A stretch of 64,000 nucleotides of DNA from Mesobacterium_A sp034670065 (GCA_034670065.1 JAXMOG010000006.1:242938-306937), one strand, 5' to 3'; positions 25,655 through 35,222 are shown, counted from the first letter of the stretch. The notes: generated by a model from the letters alone, not told the origin. Numbers and translations are program-made.

Positions 25655-27949
25655 ATGCGCATCGCTTGTTTAGGTGGGGGTCCGGCTGGACTGTATTTCG
25701 CAATCTCAATGAAGTTGCGCGACCCATCCCACGAAGTGGCTGTTATCGAACGCAACAAGGCGAATGATACATTCGGCTGGGGTGTTGTTCTGTCAGACGA
25801 CGCGCTGGAAAACCTTGAGCAAAACGATCCGAAAAGTGCGCAAGCCATTCGCGATCACTTTGCCTATTGGGATGACATTGCGGTTGTTCATGATGGCGTG
25901 CGCACCGTGTCTGGCGGGCATGGCTTTGCCGGAATCGGGCGCAAGCAGATGCTGATCCTGCTTCAGGAACGAGCACGCGAATTGGGTGTGGAACTGCGGT
26001 TCGAGACAGAGTTTGGCAGCGTAGAGAAGATGCGCCAAGACTACGATCTTGTGGTCGCTTGCGATGGGATCAATTCACAAGTTCGCACCGAATACGCCGA
26101 GCATTTCAAGCCAGAGATTGACGTGCGTGCCTGCAAGTTCCTGTGGCTTGGAACGCATCAGAAGTTCGATGACGCCTTCACCTTTATTTTTGAGAAGACC
26201 GAGCACGGCTGGATCTGGGCGCACGTCTATCAATTCGATGATAACACTGCGACATTCATCGTCGAATGCGCTCAGGACACCTGGGATAATTTCGGCTTCG
26301 AAGGCATGTCCAAGGAAGAAATCATCCAGACGTGCCAAGATGTTTTCGCCGACCATTTGGGTGGTCATGCGCTGATGTCCAACGCGGCGCATTTGCGCGG
26401 CTCGGCTGTGTGGATGAATTTCCCGCGCGTTTTGTGCGAAAAATGGCACCACGAGAATGTGGTTCTGTTGGGGGATGCTTCGGCGACGGCGCATTTTTCA
26501 ATTGGATCAGGGTCGCGGCTGGCGTTTGACAGCGCGATTGCCCTAGCAACCCTTTTGCATTCCGAACCGGATATGGAAGGCGCGTTCAAACGCTATCAGG
26601 AAGAGCGGCGTTTGGAAGTTTTGCGTCTGCAATCTGCGGCGCGCAACTCTTTGGAGTGGTTCGAGCAGGTTGAGCGGTATCTGGATTTGGACCCGGTTCA
26701 GTTTAACTACTCTTTGCTGACAAGATCGCAGCGCATCAGCCACGAAAACCTGCGCGAGCGCGATGCCAAGTGGCTGGATTCCGCAGAAAAGTGGTTCCAG
26801 GAACAGGCCGGTGTACCGGAAACGGCACCAGTGCGTGCCCCGATGTTCGCGCCGTTCCAGCTGCGGGATATGACGTTGGCGAACCGCATCGTCGTTTCGC
26901 CGATGGCGCAATACAAGGCCGTCGATGGGTGCCCAACCGACTGGCATTTGATCCACTATGGTGAGCGTGCCAAGGGCGGGGCAGGGCTGGTCTATACTGA
27001 AATGACCTGTGTTTCGCCGAGTGCGCGGATCACGCCAGGGTGTCCGGGGCTGTATGCGCCAGAGCATGAGGCGGCATGGAAGCGGTTAACGGATTTTGTG
27101 CACGCTGAAACGGACGCGAAAATTTGCTGCCAGATTGGCCATTCGGGCCGCAAGGGCTCTACCAATATCGGATGGGAGGGGATGGATCGCCCGCTCAGCT
27201 CCGATAACTGGGAATTGGTTTCTGCCTCAGCCATTGCGTGGTCTGATCAGAACGCCCTGCCGCGTGAAGCAACGCCAGAGGATATGGCCACCATCACGGC
27301 GCAATTTGTATCCGCGACCGAGATGGCTGCACGTGCCGGTTTTGACATGATCGAATTGCACGCCGCCCATGGGTATTTGATTTCGTCGTTCATTTCGCCG
27401 CTATCGAACACGCGAACAGATGAATACGGCGGCAGTCTGGAAAACCGCATGCGCTATCCGTTGGAAGTGTTTGCCGCAATGCGCGCGGTTTGGCCTGCTG
27501 ACAAGCCAATGGCCGTTCGTATTTCCGCCAATGACTGGGTTGGGGAAGATGGCGTAACACCAGAAGACGCAGTTCAAATCGCCAAGGCGTTCGAAGCAGC
27601 GGGCGCCGATATTATTGACGTGTCTGCCGGGCAAACCTCGACCGAGGGCAAGCCCGTCTATGGCCGAATGTTCCAGACGCCATTCTCTGACCGTATCCGC
27701 AATGAAGCTGGCATCAAAACCATGGCAGTCGGCAATATTTACGAAGCTGACCACGCCAATTCGATCTTGATGGCAGGCCGGGCCGATCTGGTTTGTCTGG
27801 CGCGCCAGCATTTGGCCGATCCGTATTGGACATTGCATGCCGGTGCCGGGATCGGGGACCGCCACGGGCAATGGCCGCTGCCTTATCTGGCAGGCCGAGA
27901 TCAGGCTTGGCGCTTGGCAGACCGTGAAGCAGAGTTGATCCGGGTATGA
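25655..27949 (+). CDS. 2-aminobenzoyl-CoA monooxygenase/reductase (fused flavoprotein)
   Basis: The 764-residue fusion starts MRIACLGGGPAGLYF. Residues 1 to about 385 form a PHBH-type FAD monooxygenase (GGGPAG dinucleotide motif, a DG motif, LLGDASATAHF FAD-ribityl motif). Residues about 390 to 764 form an Old-Yellow-Enzyme/2,4-dienoyl-CoA-reductase TIM barrel (SPMAQY, IELHAAHGYLISSFISPLSN). This architecture is that of Azoarcus evansii 2-aminobenzoyl-CoA monooxygenase/reductase, which hydroxylates and then reduces the ring with NADH. Some databases name homologues salicylyl-CoA 5-hydroxylase. The co-located CoA ligase, kynA and kynU favour anthranilyl-CoA. The gene symbol abmA is used for the Azoarcus enzyme. 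Confidence 0.88.
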   Translation: MRIACLGGGPAGLYFAISMKLRDPSHEVAVIERNKANDTFGWGVVLSDDALENLEQNDPKSAQAIRDHFAYWDDIAVVHDGVRTVSGGHGFAGIGRKQMLILLQERARELGVELRFETEFGSVEKMRQDYDLVVACDGINSQVRTEYAEHFKPEIDVRACKFLWLGTHQKFDDAFTFIFEKTEHGWIWAHVYQFDDNTATFIVECAQDTWDNFGFEGMSKEEIIQTCQDVFADHLGGHALMSNAAHLRGSAVWMNFPRVLCEKWHHENVVLLGDASATAHFSIGSGSRLAFDSAIALATLLHSEPDMEGAFKRYQEERRLEVLRLQSAARNSLEWFEQVERYLDLDPVQFNYSLLTRSQRISHENLRERDAKWLDSAEKWFQEQAGVPETAPVRAPMFAPFQLRDMTLANRIVVSPMAQYKAVDGCPTDWHLIHYGERAKGGAGLVYTEMTCVSPSARITPGCPGLYAPEHEAAWKRLTDFVHAETDAKICCQIGHSGRKGSTNIGWEGMDRPLSSDNWELVSASAIAWSDQNALPREATPEDMATITAQFVSATEMAARAGFDMIELHAAHGYLISSFISPLSNTRTDEYGGSLENRMRYPLEVFAAMRAVWPADKPMAVRISANDWVGEDGVTPEDAVQIAKAFEAAGADIIDVSAGQTSTEGKPVYGRMFQTPFSDRIRNEAGIKTMAVGNIYEADHANSILMAGRADLVCLARQHLADPYWTLHAGAGIGDRHGQWPLPYLAGRDQAWRLADREAELIRV

Positions 27950-28704
27950 GTGTGCAAGGCAAACATGTTGTCGTAACTGGCGGGGGCACAGGTGTTGGGG
28001 CCGCAATCGCCGAGGCCATGGCACATGCGGGCGCCAAAGTAACAATCCTGGGACGGCGCGAAGCGCCGCTGCGAGCCGTTGCTGGAAGCCATAAGTTTAT
28101 TGGCTGGATCACCTGCGACGTGACACAGCCCGACGCGGTGAAGGCCGCTTTTGATCAAGCGCGTGAGTTGAATGGTGCGATTAGTGTTGTTGTGGCCAAT
28201 GCCGGTGCAGCACAAAGCGTGCCCTTTGCCGATATGACGCCGGATCATCTGTCAGGCATGTTGGCTGTTAATCTGTCTGGCGTGGTGAACGTATGGCAGG
28301 CGGCCTTAAGCGATATGAAAGCCGCCGAATGGGGCCGGTTGATTGCCGTGGCGTCGACAGCAGGGCTGAAGGGCTATCCCTATGTAACTGGGTACTGTGC
28401 AGCCAAGCATGGCGTTGTCGGGTTGACCCGCGCCTTGGCGATTGAGCTGGGTGAAAGCGGTGTTACGGCCAATGCGATCTGTCCGGGTTTCACCGAAACG
28501 CCGCTGTTGGAACGTTCGATCGAAAATATCATGCAGAAAACCGGTTTGTCCGAAGAAAAAGCGCGCCGAACCCTGACCCGCAGCAACCCGCAAAACCGGT
28601 TCATTCAAACAGATGAAGTTGCCGGAACGGCCCTGTGGCTGTGCACTGACGCCGCCCGTTCGGTGAATGGACATGCATTAAGTCTATCTGGAGGAGAGAT
28701 ATGA
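27946..28704 (+). CDS. SDR-family oxidoreductase (probable 3-hydroxyacyl-CoA dehydrogenase of the pathway)
   Basis: The 252-residue protein has the SDR cofactor motif TGGGTGVGAAIA (residues 12-23), an NAGAA segment, the catalytic Ser-Tyr-Lys (VASTAG, then YVTGYCAAKHG) and a PGFTETP motif. The start overlaps the upstream monooxygenase stop (ATGA), and it overlaps the MarR gene likewise. In this cluster it most likely oxidises a hydroxyacyl-CoA intermediate after dearomatisation; that is inferred from context. Confidence 0.86.
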   Translation: MSVQGKHVVVTGGGTGVGAAIAEAMAHAGAKVTILGRREAPLRAVAGSHKFIGWITCDVTQPDAVKAAFDQARELNGAISVVVANAGAAQSVPFADMTPDHLSGMLAVNLSGVVNVWQAALSDMKAAEWGRLIAVASTAGLKGYPYVTGYCAAKHGVVGLTRALAIELGESGVTANAICPGFTETPLLERSIENIMQKTGLSEEKARRTLTRSNPQNRFIQTDEVAGTALWLCTDAARSVNGHALSLSGGEI

Positions 28705-29177
28705 CCCCGAAGCCAGAGCGCACCGCGCATGATGAGCCAGTTTCCAAGGCGCGCCTGCGTCTGTGGTTGAAGCTGCTAAAGGCCAGCAACTTGGTCGAAG
28801 ATGAAATCCGCCGCCGACTGCGCAAGGAATTCGGATCAACGCTGCCTCGTTTTGACGTGATGTCGGCGCTGTCTCGGTTTCCGGATGGGCTGAAGATGAG
28901 CGAAGTTTCCAAGCTGCTGCGCGTGTCCAACGGCAATATTACGGGCATCGTCGACAAGCTGACAGAAGAGGGCTTGGCCCTGCGCGTTGCCGTACCCGGC
29001 GACCGCCGTGCAAATTTGTGTCGTCTGACTCCGAAAGGCCAGAAGGTGTTCGACCAACAGGCTGAGGCACATGAAAGTTGGTTAAACGAAATTCTGGAAG
29101 GTCTGACACGGGATGATGTCGAAGGCATGATCTTGCGGCTTGATCACCTGACCAGCACTCTCGAAGAGGATCTTTGA
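28701..29177 (+). CDS. MarR-family transcriptional regulator
   Basis: The 158-residue winged-helix protein has MSEVSKLLRVSNGNITGIVDKL (recognition helix, about residues 73-94) and the wing GLALRVAVPGDRRANLCRLTPKG. It is encoded inside the catabolic operon, overlapping the SDR gene by ATGA. MarR proteins of aromatic CoA pathways usually repress and are released by an aryl-CoA. By analogy it may autoregulate this operon through the repeats at 25558-25588. Confidence 0.88.
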   Translation: MTPKPERTAHDEPVSKARLRLWLKLLKASNLVEDEIRRRLRKEFGSTLPRFDVMSALSRFPDGLKMSEVSKLLRVSNGNITGIVDKLTEEGLALRVAVPGDRRANLCRLTPKGQKVFDQQAEAHESWLNEILEGLTRDDVEGMILRLDHLTSTLEEDL

Positions 29178-29178
29178 T

Positions 29179-29979
29179 ATGCGCACGGACGTTTCGCACT
29201 TTCAGTGTGATATCGCAGACGGGGTCGCGACAGTTTCGTTGAACCGGCCAGAACGCAAAAATCCGCTGACCTTCGAAAGCTATGCCGAGCTGCGCGATTG
29301 GTTCCGTGATCTGCACTATGACGACACGGTAAAGGCGGTTGTTTTTGCCTCCAACGGTGGCAACTTCAGCTCTGGCGGCGATGTGCATGACATCATCGGC
29401 CCCTTGACCAAGATGACCATGAAAGAGCTGCTGACCTTTACCCGGATGACGGGCGATCTGGTCAAGGCGATGGTGAACTGCGGCAAGCCGATCATAGCAG
29501 CAGTCGATGGCGTTTGCGCCGGGGCAGGGGCGATCATTTCGATGGCGTCTGATCTGCGCATTGCGACGCCAGACACAAAAACCGCGTTCCTGTTCAACCG
29601 TGTTGGGCTGGCCGGTTGCGACATGGGGGCCTGCGCGATCCTGCCCCGGATTATCGGCCAAGGTCGCGCGGCAGAACTGCTGTATCTTGGGCGATCCATG
29701 ACCGCCGACGAAGGGTATGCCTGGGGCTATTTCAACAAAGTGGTGGCGGCAGACGAATTACTGGCGACAGCCCAACAGCTTGCAGCGCGCATCGCGGCGG
29801 GTCCGAACTTTGCCAATATGATGACGAAAACCATGCTGGCGCAGGAATGGTCGATGTCGATTGAACAGGCGATTGAGGCCGAAGCACAGGCGCAGGCCAT
29901 TTGTATGCAGGGGCAAGATTTCCACAGGGCCTATCATGCGTTTGTGGCCAAGGAAAAACCGGTATTTGAGGGCGACTGA
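29179..29979 (+). CDS. Enoyl-CoA hydratase/isomerase-family protein
   Basis: The 266-residue crotonase-fold protein has the oxyanion-hole segments FSSGGDVHDI and VDGVCAGAGAIISMASDLRIA. The catalytic Glu positions of the classical hydratase are only partly kept (the second segment has GLAGCDMGACAILPRIIG). A hydratase, ring hydrolase or isomerase role in 2-aminobenzoyl-CoA breakdown is possible. It starts 1 bp after the MarR stop and overlaps the dehydrogenase start (TGATG). Confidence 0.87.
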   Translation: MRTDVSHFQCDIADGVATVSLNRPERKNPLTFESYAELRDWFRDLHYDDTVKAVVFASNGGNFSSGGDVHDIIGPLTKMTMKELLTFTRMTGDLVKAMVNCGKPIIAAVDGVCAGAGAIISMASDLRIATPDTKTAFLFNRVGLAGCDMGACAILPRIIGQGRAAELLYLGRSMTADEGYAWGYFNKVVAADELLATAQQLAARIAAGPNFANMMTKTMLAQEWSMSIEQAIEAEAQAQAICMQGQDFHRAYHAFVAKEKPVFEGD

Positions 29980-31139
29980 TGGCAGATAAATCCTTCCTTG
30001 GCTGGCCATTTTTTGCGGACAAGCACCGGGCTCTTTCGGCAGGGCTTGAAGCATGGGCCGAAACGCATTTGGCGAGCATCGACCACAGCAACATAGATGA
30101 CGCGTGCCGTGCGCTTGTTGCCGCGCTGGGCGAGGCGGGGTTTCTGAAATATTCAGCGGTTGATCCGGCGGGTGATGACACATTGGATGTGCGGTCGCTG
30201 TGTCTAATCCGCGAAACCCTGGCGCGTCATGACGGGCTGGCCGACTTCGCCTTTGCCATGCAAGGATTGGGGACGGGTGCCTTGTCGCTGTTTGGCACCG
30301 ATGCGCAGAAGTCCGAGTGGTTGCCATTGACCCGCACAGGCAAGGCGATTTCCGGGTTTGCATTGACAGAACCTCAGTCCGGATCGGACGTGGCAAACTC
30401 AACCATGACCGCGACGGAAGACGGCGATGATTTTGTCTTGAACGGCGAAAAGACGTGGATTTCGAACGGCGGAATTGCCGATGTTTACACGGTTATTGCA
30501 CGCACTGGCGAAGCACCGGGCGCAAGGGGATTGTCCGCGTTTATTGTGCCTGCTGATTTGCCCGGATTTGATGTGGTGGAGCGGCTGGAAACCATCGCAC
30601 CGCACCCATTGGCCACGCTGCGCTTTACCGATTGCCGCATTCCAGCGTCTTCCTTGATTGGCGCACGCGGAGATGGGTTTAAGATCTCGATGTCGGTTTT
30701 GGATGTCTTCAGGTCGACCGTCGCTGCAGCGGCTCTCGGGTTCGCCCGGCGCGCATTGGACGAAGCGCTGAGACGGGTTTCAACCCGACAGGTGCAAGGC
30801 GCGCCGCTATTTGAGCTGCAGATGGTGCAAGGGCATATCGCCGACATGGCGCTGGACGTCGATGCGACTGCCCTACTGGTTTATCGCGCGGCTTGGACCA
30901 AAGACAGCGGTGCGCCACGCGTCACACGAGAGGCCGCAATGGCCAAGCTTTTTGCAACCGATCAGGCGCAGGCGGTTATCGACAAGGCGGTGCAATTGCA
31001 CGGCGGCGATGGCGTTAAATCTGGCGAGACTGTCGAACGGCTGTACCGCGAAATCCGGGCGTTGCGCATCTACGAAGGTGCATCAGATGTGCAGCGCGTG
31101 GTGATCGCACGCCAAACGATGGCCGCGCTGACGGCATAG
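29979..31139 (+). CDS. Acyl-CoA dehydrogenase-family protein
   Basis: The product is 386 aa with the three-domain acyl-CoA dehydrogenase layout: an N-terminal helical domain, a middle beta domain (FALTEPQSGSDVAN, EKTWISNGGIADVY) and a C-terminal helical domain with HGGDGVKSGETVERLYRE and RIYEGASDVQRVVIARQ. It uses FAD and should pass electrons to ETF. In this operon it probably oxidises a ring-derived acyl-CoA. The start overlaps the hydratase stop by one base. Confidence 0.9.
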   Translation: MADKSFLGWPFFADKHRALSAGLEAWAETHLASIDHSNIDDACRALVAALGEAGFLKYSAVDPAGDDTLDVRSLCLIRETLARHDGLADFAFAMQGLGTGALSLFGTDAQKSEWLPLTRTGKAISGFALTEPQSGSDVANSTMTATEDGDDFVLNGEKTWISNGGIADVYTVIARTGEAPGARGLSAFIVPADLPGFDVVERLETIAPHPLATLRFTDCRIPASSLIGARGDGFKISMSVLDVFRSTVAAAALGFARRALDEALRRVSTRQVQGAPLFELQMVQGHIADMALDVDATALLVYRAAWTKDSGAPRVTREAAMAKLFATDQAQAVIDKAVQLHGGDGVKSGETVERLYREIRALRIYEGASDVQRVVIARQTMAALTA

Positions 31140-31160
31140 GTTTCAACAGAAAGACGAAAC

Positions 31161-31370
31161 ATGACAACGGAATTGGATTGGGGGGATATCGCATTCAACA
31201 CAGCCGGTGGCCGTGTTGTTCAGATTGATCTGCAACAGGTCATCTGTGCCGAAACCCTCGGTAAATCCTCCGCTGTCGACCAAGGAAATACCCCACGCAA
31301 TCTAGTTGTCCCTTTCCCTGTCCACCCCACGCAGAATGCGTTCATTCTGCCGCAAGAGGCGAACGATTAA
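31161..31370 (+). CDS. Small hypothetical protein, 69 aa, inside the catabolic operon
   Basis: This frame fills the space between the dehydrogenase and CoA-ligase genes and stops 3 bp before the ligase ATG, an operon-like fit. A purine-rich AGAAAGACG precedes the ATG. The product is acidic (MTTELDWGDIAFNTAGGR...), soluble, with one Cys and no motif I know. It could be a real accessory protein or a spacer that is open by chance. Confidence 0.4.
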   Translation: MTTELDWGDIAFNTAGGRVVQIDLQQVICAETLGKSSAVDQGNTPRNLVVPFPVHPTQNAFILPQEAND

Positions 31371-31373
31371 GCC

Positions 31374-32993
31374 ATGCTTGAACCAACAGCACATACCGAT
31401 ACGTTTACGCGCGAAAATCTGCCGCCGGCTAAACTGTGGCCCGACTTTCTGCTGGATGGGTTCGATTACCCGGATCGTCTGAATGCAGCCGTTGAGCTGA
31501 CCGACAAGCTGGTAGAGCAGGGGTTTGGCGATCACACCGCGTTAATCGGAAACGGCCGCCGCCGGACGTATAAAGAGTTGACGGATTGGACCAATCGTTT
31601 GGCCCATGTTCTGGTGGATGATCTGGGTGTAAAGCCTGGCAATCGGGTTTTGATCCGTTCGGCCAATAACCCGGCCATGGTTGCGTGCTGGCTGGCCGCA
31701 ACAAAGGTCGGGGCGGTTGTGATCAACACCATGCCGATGCTGCGGGCGGGTGAATTGACCAAATACGTTGAAAAAGCAGAAATCACACATGCCTTGTGTG
31801 ACACGCGGCTGATGGATGAAATGGCGATCTGCGCCAAGAGCAGCCCGTTTCTGACAACCGTGGTCGGTTTTGATGGCACCTCCAACCATGATGCAGAGCT
31901 GGACCGTTTGGCTCTGGAAAAACCCGTTTCATTCACGGCTGTCGATACTGCGGTGGATGACGTTGCGCTGATCGGGTTCACGTCGGGATCAACCGGCGAA
32001 CCCAAAGGCACAATGCATTTTCACCGCGATCTGATGATCATCGCCGATGGGTATGCGCGGGAAGTATTGAATGTGCAGCCCGAGGATGTGTTCATTGGTT
32101 CCCCGCCATTGGCATTCACCTTTGGTTTGGGCGGTTTGGCGATCTTTCCGTTGCGTTTCGGGGCCGCTGCAACGCTGCTGGAAAACGCGTCGCCACCAAA
32201 CATGATTGAGATCATCGAGAAGTACAAAGCCACCGTGTGTTTTACCGCACCAACCGCCTATCGGGCCATGATGCGGGCAATGGACGAAGGGGCTGATCTT
32301 TCGTCGCTTCGGGCGGCAGTTTCGGCGGGGGAAACGCTGCCGGGGCCGGTCTATGATGAATGGATGGCCAAGACCGGAAAGCCGATGCTGGATGGGATCG
32401 GCGCGACAGAAATGCTGCACATTTTCATCACCAACCGGTTCGAAGACCATAAGCCCGCCTGCACCGGAAAGCCGGTTACAGGGTATGAGGCGCGGATCAT
32501 CGGGCCCGACGGAAAAACCCTGCCAGCCGGAGAGATCGGCCGCTTGGCCATTCGGGGGCCGACCGGCTGCCGTTATCTGCGTGGCGAACGGCAAGAAGAA
32601 TACGTGCAGGATGGTTGGAACGTATCCGGCGATGCGTTCTTCATGGATGAGGATGGGTATTTCCATTTTGCTGCGCGCAATGACGATATCATCGTCTCAT
32701 CTGGCTACAACATCGCAGGGCCCGAAGTTGAAGCGGCGCTGCTGGCGCATGATGCCGTGGCCGAATGTGCCGTGATCGGTGCGCCCAATGACGACCGTGG
32801 TTCCATCGTGCAGGCACATATTGTCTTGTCCGCCAATGAAGTGCCCAGCGACCTGTTGGTCAAACAGCTGCAAGACCACGTCAAAGCCAAGATTGCCCCA
32901 TTCAAATACCCACGCTCGATCGTCTTTACCAAGGCGTTGCCAAAAACCGAAACCGGCAAGATTCAGCGCTTCAAGTTAAAGGAAAATTCATGA
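31374..32993 (+). CDS. 2-aminobenzoate-CoA ligase (benzoate-CoA ligase family)
   Basis: This 539-residue adenylate-forming enzyme activates anthranilate to 2-aminobenzoyl-CoA with ATP. It has the P-loop-like GFTSGSTGEPKGTMH, GIGATEMLHIF, the SGDAFFMDEDGYFHF hinge region and the C-terminal lysine motif KTETGKIQRF. The pattern EMLHIF is that of benzoate-type ligases. Its place between the monooxygenase operon and kynA/kynU supports anthranilate as the substrate. The Azoarcus enzyme is named abmG. It overlaps kynA by 4 bp. Confidence 0.88.
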   Translation: MLEPTAHTDTFTRENLPPAKLWPDFLLDGFDYPDRLNAAVELTDKLVEQGFGDHTALIGNGRRRTYKELTDWTNRLAHVLVDDLGVKPGNRVLIRSANNPAMVACWLAATKVGAVVINTMPMLRAGELTKYVEKAEITHALCDTRLMDEMAICAKSSPFLTTVVGFDGTSNHDAELDRLALEKPVSFTAVDTAVDDVALIGFTSGSTGEPKGTMHFHRDLMIIADGYAREVLNVQPEDVFIGSPPLAFTFGLGGLAIFPLRFGAAATLLENASPPNMIEIIEKYKATVCFTAPTAYRAMMRAMDEGADLSSLRAAVSAGETLPGPVYDEWMAKTGKPMLDGIGATEMLHIFITNRFEDHKPACTGKPVTGYEARIIGPDGKTLPAGEIGRLAIRGPTGCRYLRGERQEEYVQDGWNVSGDAFFMDEDGYFHFAARNDDIIVSSGYNIAGPEVEAALLAHDAVAECAVIGAPNDDRGSIVQAHIVLSANEVPSDLLVKQLQDHVKAKIAPFKYPRSIVFTKALPKTETGKIQRFKLKENS

Positions 32994-33829
32994 GCACTCA
33001 GCCCTATAATCCAGGAACTGAGGGGGCCAAGATGAGCTTCCAAGGCGCTATGTCTTATAGCGATTACTTGAAGCTGGACATGGTTTTGACGCAGCAGAAG
33101 CCTCTGAGCCAGGCCCATGACGAAATGCTGTTTGTCATTCAGCACCAGACCAGCGAGCTGTGGATGAAGCTGGCGCTTCATGAATTGTCAGCTGCGCGCG
33201 AGGCACTGCTGTCGGGCGAGACGGCACATATGTTTAAAATGCTGGCCCGCGTATCCCGCATCTTTGAACAGCTGAATAATGCCTGGGACGTTCTGCGGAC
33301 AATGACGCCAGCAGACTATACGCAGTTTCGCGACTTTCTTGGGTCGTCTTCTGGGTTTCAATCCTATCAGTACCGGATGATCGAATACGTTCTGGGCAAC
33401 CGCAATCCGAACCTGTTGAAGCCACACGAACATCTGCCGGACGTTCACCAAATGCTGACGGAAGAGCTGGCGCGGCCAAGTTTCTATGACGAAGTGATCC
33501 GTCTGCTGTTTGTCACGATAGATGGCCCGGATGCTGTTGTGCCTGCGCCCCAACTTTTGGCACCGCACGGGGCCATTCCTGAGGTTCAGGAAAAGTGGAA
33601 GCTGGTTTACGAAGACGTCGATAAGTACTGGTCGCTGTACGAACTGGCGGAAAAGCTGGTGGATCTGGAAGACTATTTCCGCCGCTGGCGTTTCAATCAC
33701 GTCACCACGGTAGAGCGGATCATAGGATTTAAGCGCGGCACAGGCGGGACGAATGGCGTTCAGTATCTGCAAAAGATGTTGAGTGTTGAGCTGTTTCCGG
33801 AACTTTGGCACTTGCGTGGAGAACTGTAA
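32990..33829 (+). CDS. kynA: Tryptophan 2,3-dioxygenase
   Basis: KynA is a haem enzyme that opens the indole ring of L-tryptophan to N-formylkynurenine. The 279-residue protein has HDEMLFVIQHQTSELWMKL, the substrate-binding FLGSSSGFQSYQYRMIEYVLGN, and HVTTVERIIGFKRGTGGTNGV with the haem-ligand His. All are standard for the family. It starts within the stop of the CoA ligase (ATGA), so tryptophan opening and anthranilate use are on one transcript. Confidence 0.96.
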   Translation: MSTQPYNPGTEGAKMSFQGAMSYSDYLKLDMVLTQQKPLSQAHDEMLFVIQHQTSELWMKLALHELSAAREALLSGETAHMFKMLARVSRIFEQLNNAWDVLRTMTPADYTQFRDFLGSSSGFQSYQYRMIEYVLGNRNPNLLKPHEHLPDVHQMLTEELARPSFYDEVIRLLFVTIDGPDAVVPAPQLLAPHGAIPEVQEKWKLVYEDVDKYWSLYELAEKLVDLEDYFRRWRFNHVTTVERIIGFKRGTGGTNGVQYLQKMLSVELFPELWHLRGEL

Positions 33830-33831
33830 TT

Positions 33832-35028
33832 ATGAGCGATGTCAGTTTACCGCTTAAGGACCGTTTCGAAATCCCGGAAGGGGTGATCTATCTGGATGGT
33901 AATTCCCTGGGCCCACTTCCAAAAGGCGCAGTTGAAAAAGCCACCAGCGTGATCCGCGATGAATGGGGTGCGGAGCTTATTCGCGCGTGGAATACGGCGG
34001 ATTGGATTTCGCTGCCTAAACGGGTGGGTGATCGGATCACCGGCTTTCTGGGCGCCCAGGAAGGCACTGTGGCAACAGGCGACACGTTGTCGATCAAAGT
34101 GTATCAGGCTTTGGCGGCCGCGCTGAAAATGCGCCCAGACCGCCGGGTTGTTTTGTCAGACAACGGCAATTTTCCAACGGACCTTTACATGGCCGAGGGG
34201 CTGATCAAGACCATCGACAAAGGGTATGAATTGCGCACGCCCGCACCTGAAGATGTGATCGACGCAATCACCGAAGATGTTGCCGTAGTTATGCTCACCC
34301 AGGTGGATTACCGGACCGGGCGGATGCACGATATGGCCGAAATCACGCGCCGTGCACATGCCGCTGGCGCCGTCATGATCTGGGATTTGGCGCATAGCGC
34401 TGGGGCTGTACCCCTTGATCTGGCGGGGTGTAACGCTGAATTTGCGGTTGGCTGTACGTATAAGTATCTGAACGGCGGCCCGGGCGCGCCGGCATTCATC
34501 TACGTGCGCCCGGATATCATGCGCGATATCGAACCGGCCCTGTCTGGTTGGATGGGGCATGATGCACCGTTTGCCATGGAGCTGGGCTATCGCCCGGCAA
34601 TGTCGACTGAACGTTTGCGGGTTGGCACGCCACCCATTGTTCAGCTTTCGATTTTAGATGAAGCGCTGAATGTCTGGGACGGTGTGGATATGGCCGACAT
34701 TCGTACGGCCTCGATCAGGTTGTCGGAACTGTTCATTGCACAGGTCGAGGCGCGTTGCCCGCAGTTGAAACTGGCCTCTCCGCGCGATGCAAATGTCAGA
34801 GGCTCGCAAGTGTCCTTTGCGTTTGAGCATGGATATGCCGCCATGCAGGCCTTGATTGATCACGGTGTCATCGGTGATTTTCGGCAGCCCAACATCATGC
34901 GTTTTGGTTTCACACCACTGTATCTGGATGACCAAGATATCATCCGATCTGCGGAGATCATCGAGGATGTGATCACCAAGGAATTATGGCGCGACGCAAA
35001 ATACCAAAAACTGTCGCGCGTCACATGA
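33832..35028 (+). CDS. kynU: Kynureninase
   Basis: KynU splits kynurenine into anthranilate and alanine with PLP. The start MSDVSLPLKDRF at 33832 lies 2 bp after the kynA stop; the longer frame would overlap kynA. The 398-residue protein has YLDGNSLGPLP at the N-terminus, WDLAHSAGAVPLDL, the PLP lysine in CTYKYLNGGPGAPAF, and RVGTPPIVQLS. It delivers anthranilate to the CoA ligase encoded just upstream. Confidence 0.95.
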   Translation: MSDVSLPLKDRFEIPEGVIYLDGNSLGPLPKGAVEKATSVIRDEWGAELIRAWNTADWISLPKRVGDRITGFLGAQEGTVATGDTLSIKVYQALAAALKMRPDRRVVLSDNGNFPTDLYMAEGLIKTIDKGYELRTPAPEDVIDAITEDVAVVMLTQVDYRTGRMHDMAEITRRAHAAGAVMIWDLAHSAGAVPLDLAGCNAEFAVGCTYKYLNGGPGAPAFIYVRPDIMRDIEPALSGWMGHDAPFAMELGYRPAMSTERLRVGTPPIVQLSILDEALNVWDGVDMADIRTASIRLSELFIAQVEARCPQLKLASPRDANVRGSQVSFAFEHGYAAMQALIDHGVIGDFRQPNIMRFGFTPLYLDDQDIIRSAEIIEDVITKELWRDAKYQKLSRVT

Positions 35029-35042
35029 CCGGAGGAAAAAGA

Positions 35043-35222
35043 ATGACCTGTACCTACCAGCCTTGCCGTTTCCATGGCATCTCAGCCAGATAATCTGGTG
35101 TGACAGAAAATGCGTTCATGCTGCGGATCAGGGCATCGTTTCGATTAATGGCGCTGGGCGACTATATGCTGACTCGGATCGTGTGCCGGGCAGAGACTAA
35201 AATCAAGAAAGGGTCGTTATGA
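35043..35222 (+). pseudogene. Possible broken small gene or leader between kynU and ridA
   Basis: An excellent ribosome binding site (GGAGGAAAAAG) stands before ATG 35043, which opens only 16 codons (MTCTYQPCRFHGISAR) before TAA at 35091-35093. The same frame is then open again to a TGA at 35220-35222 that overlaps the ridA ATG as ATGA; an internal ATG lies at 35118. So a 59-codon gene with one nonsense codon, a short leader, or two tiny frames are all possible. A 13-bp palindrome, CCAGATAATCTGG (35086-35098), covers the stop. Confidence 0.35.
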
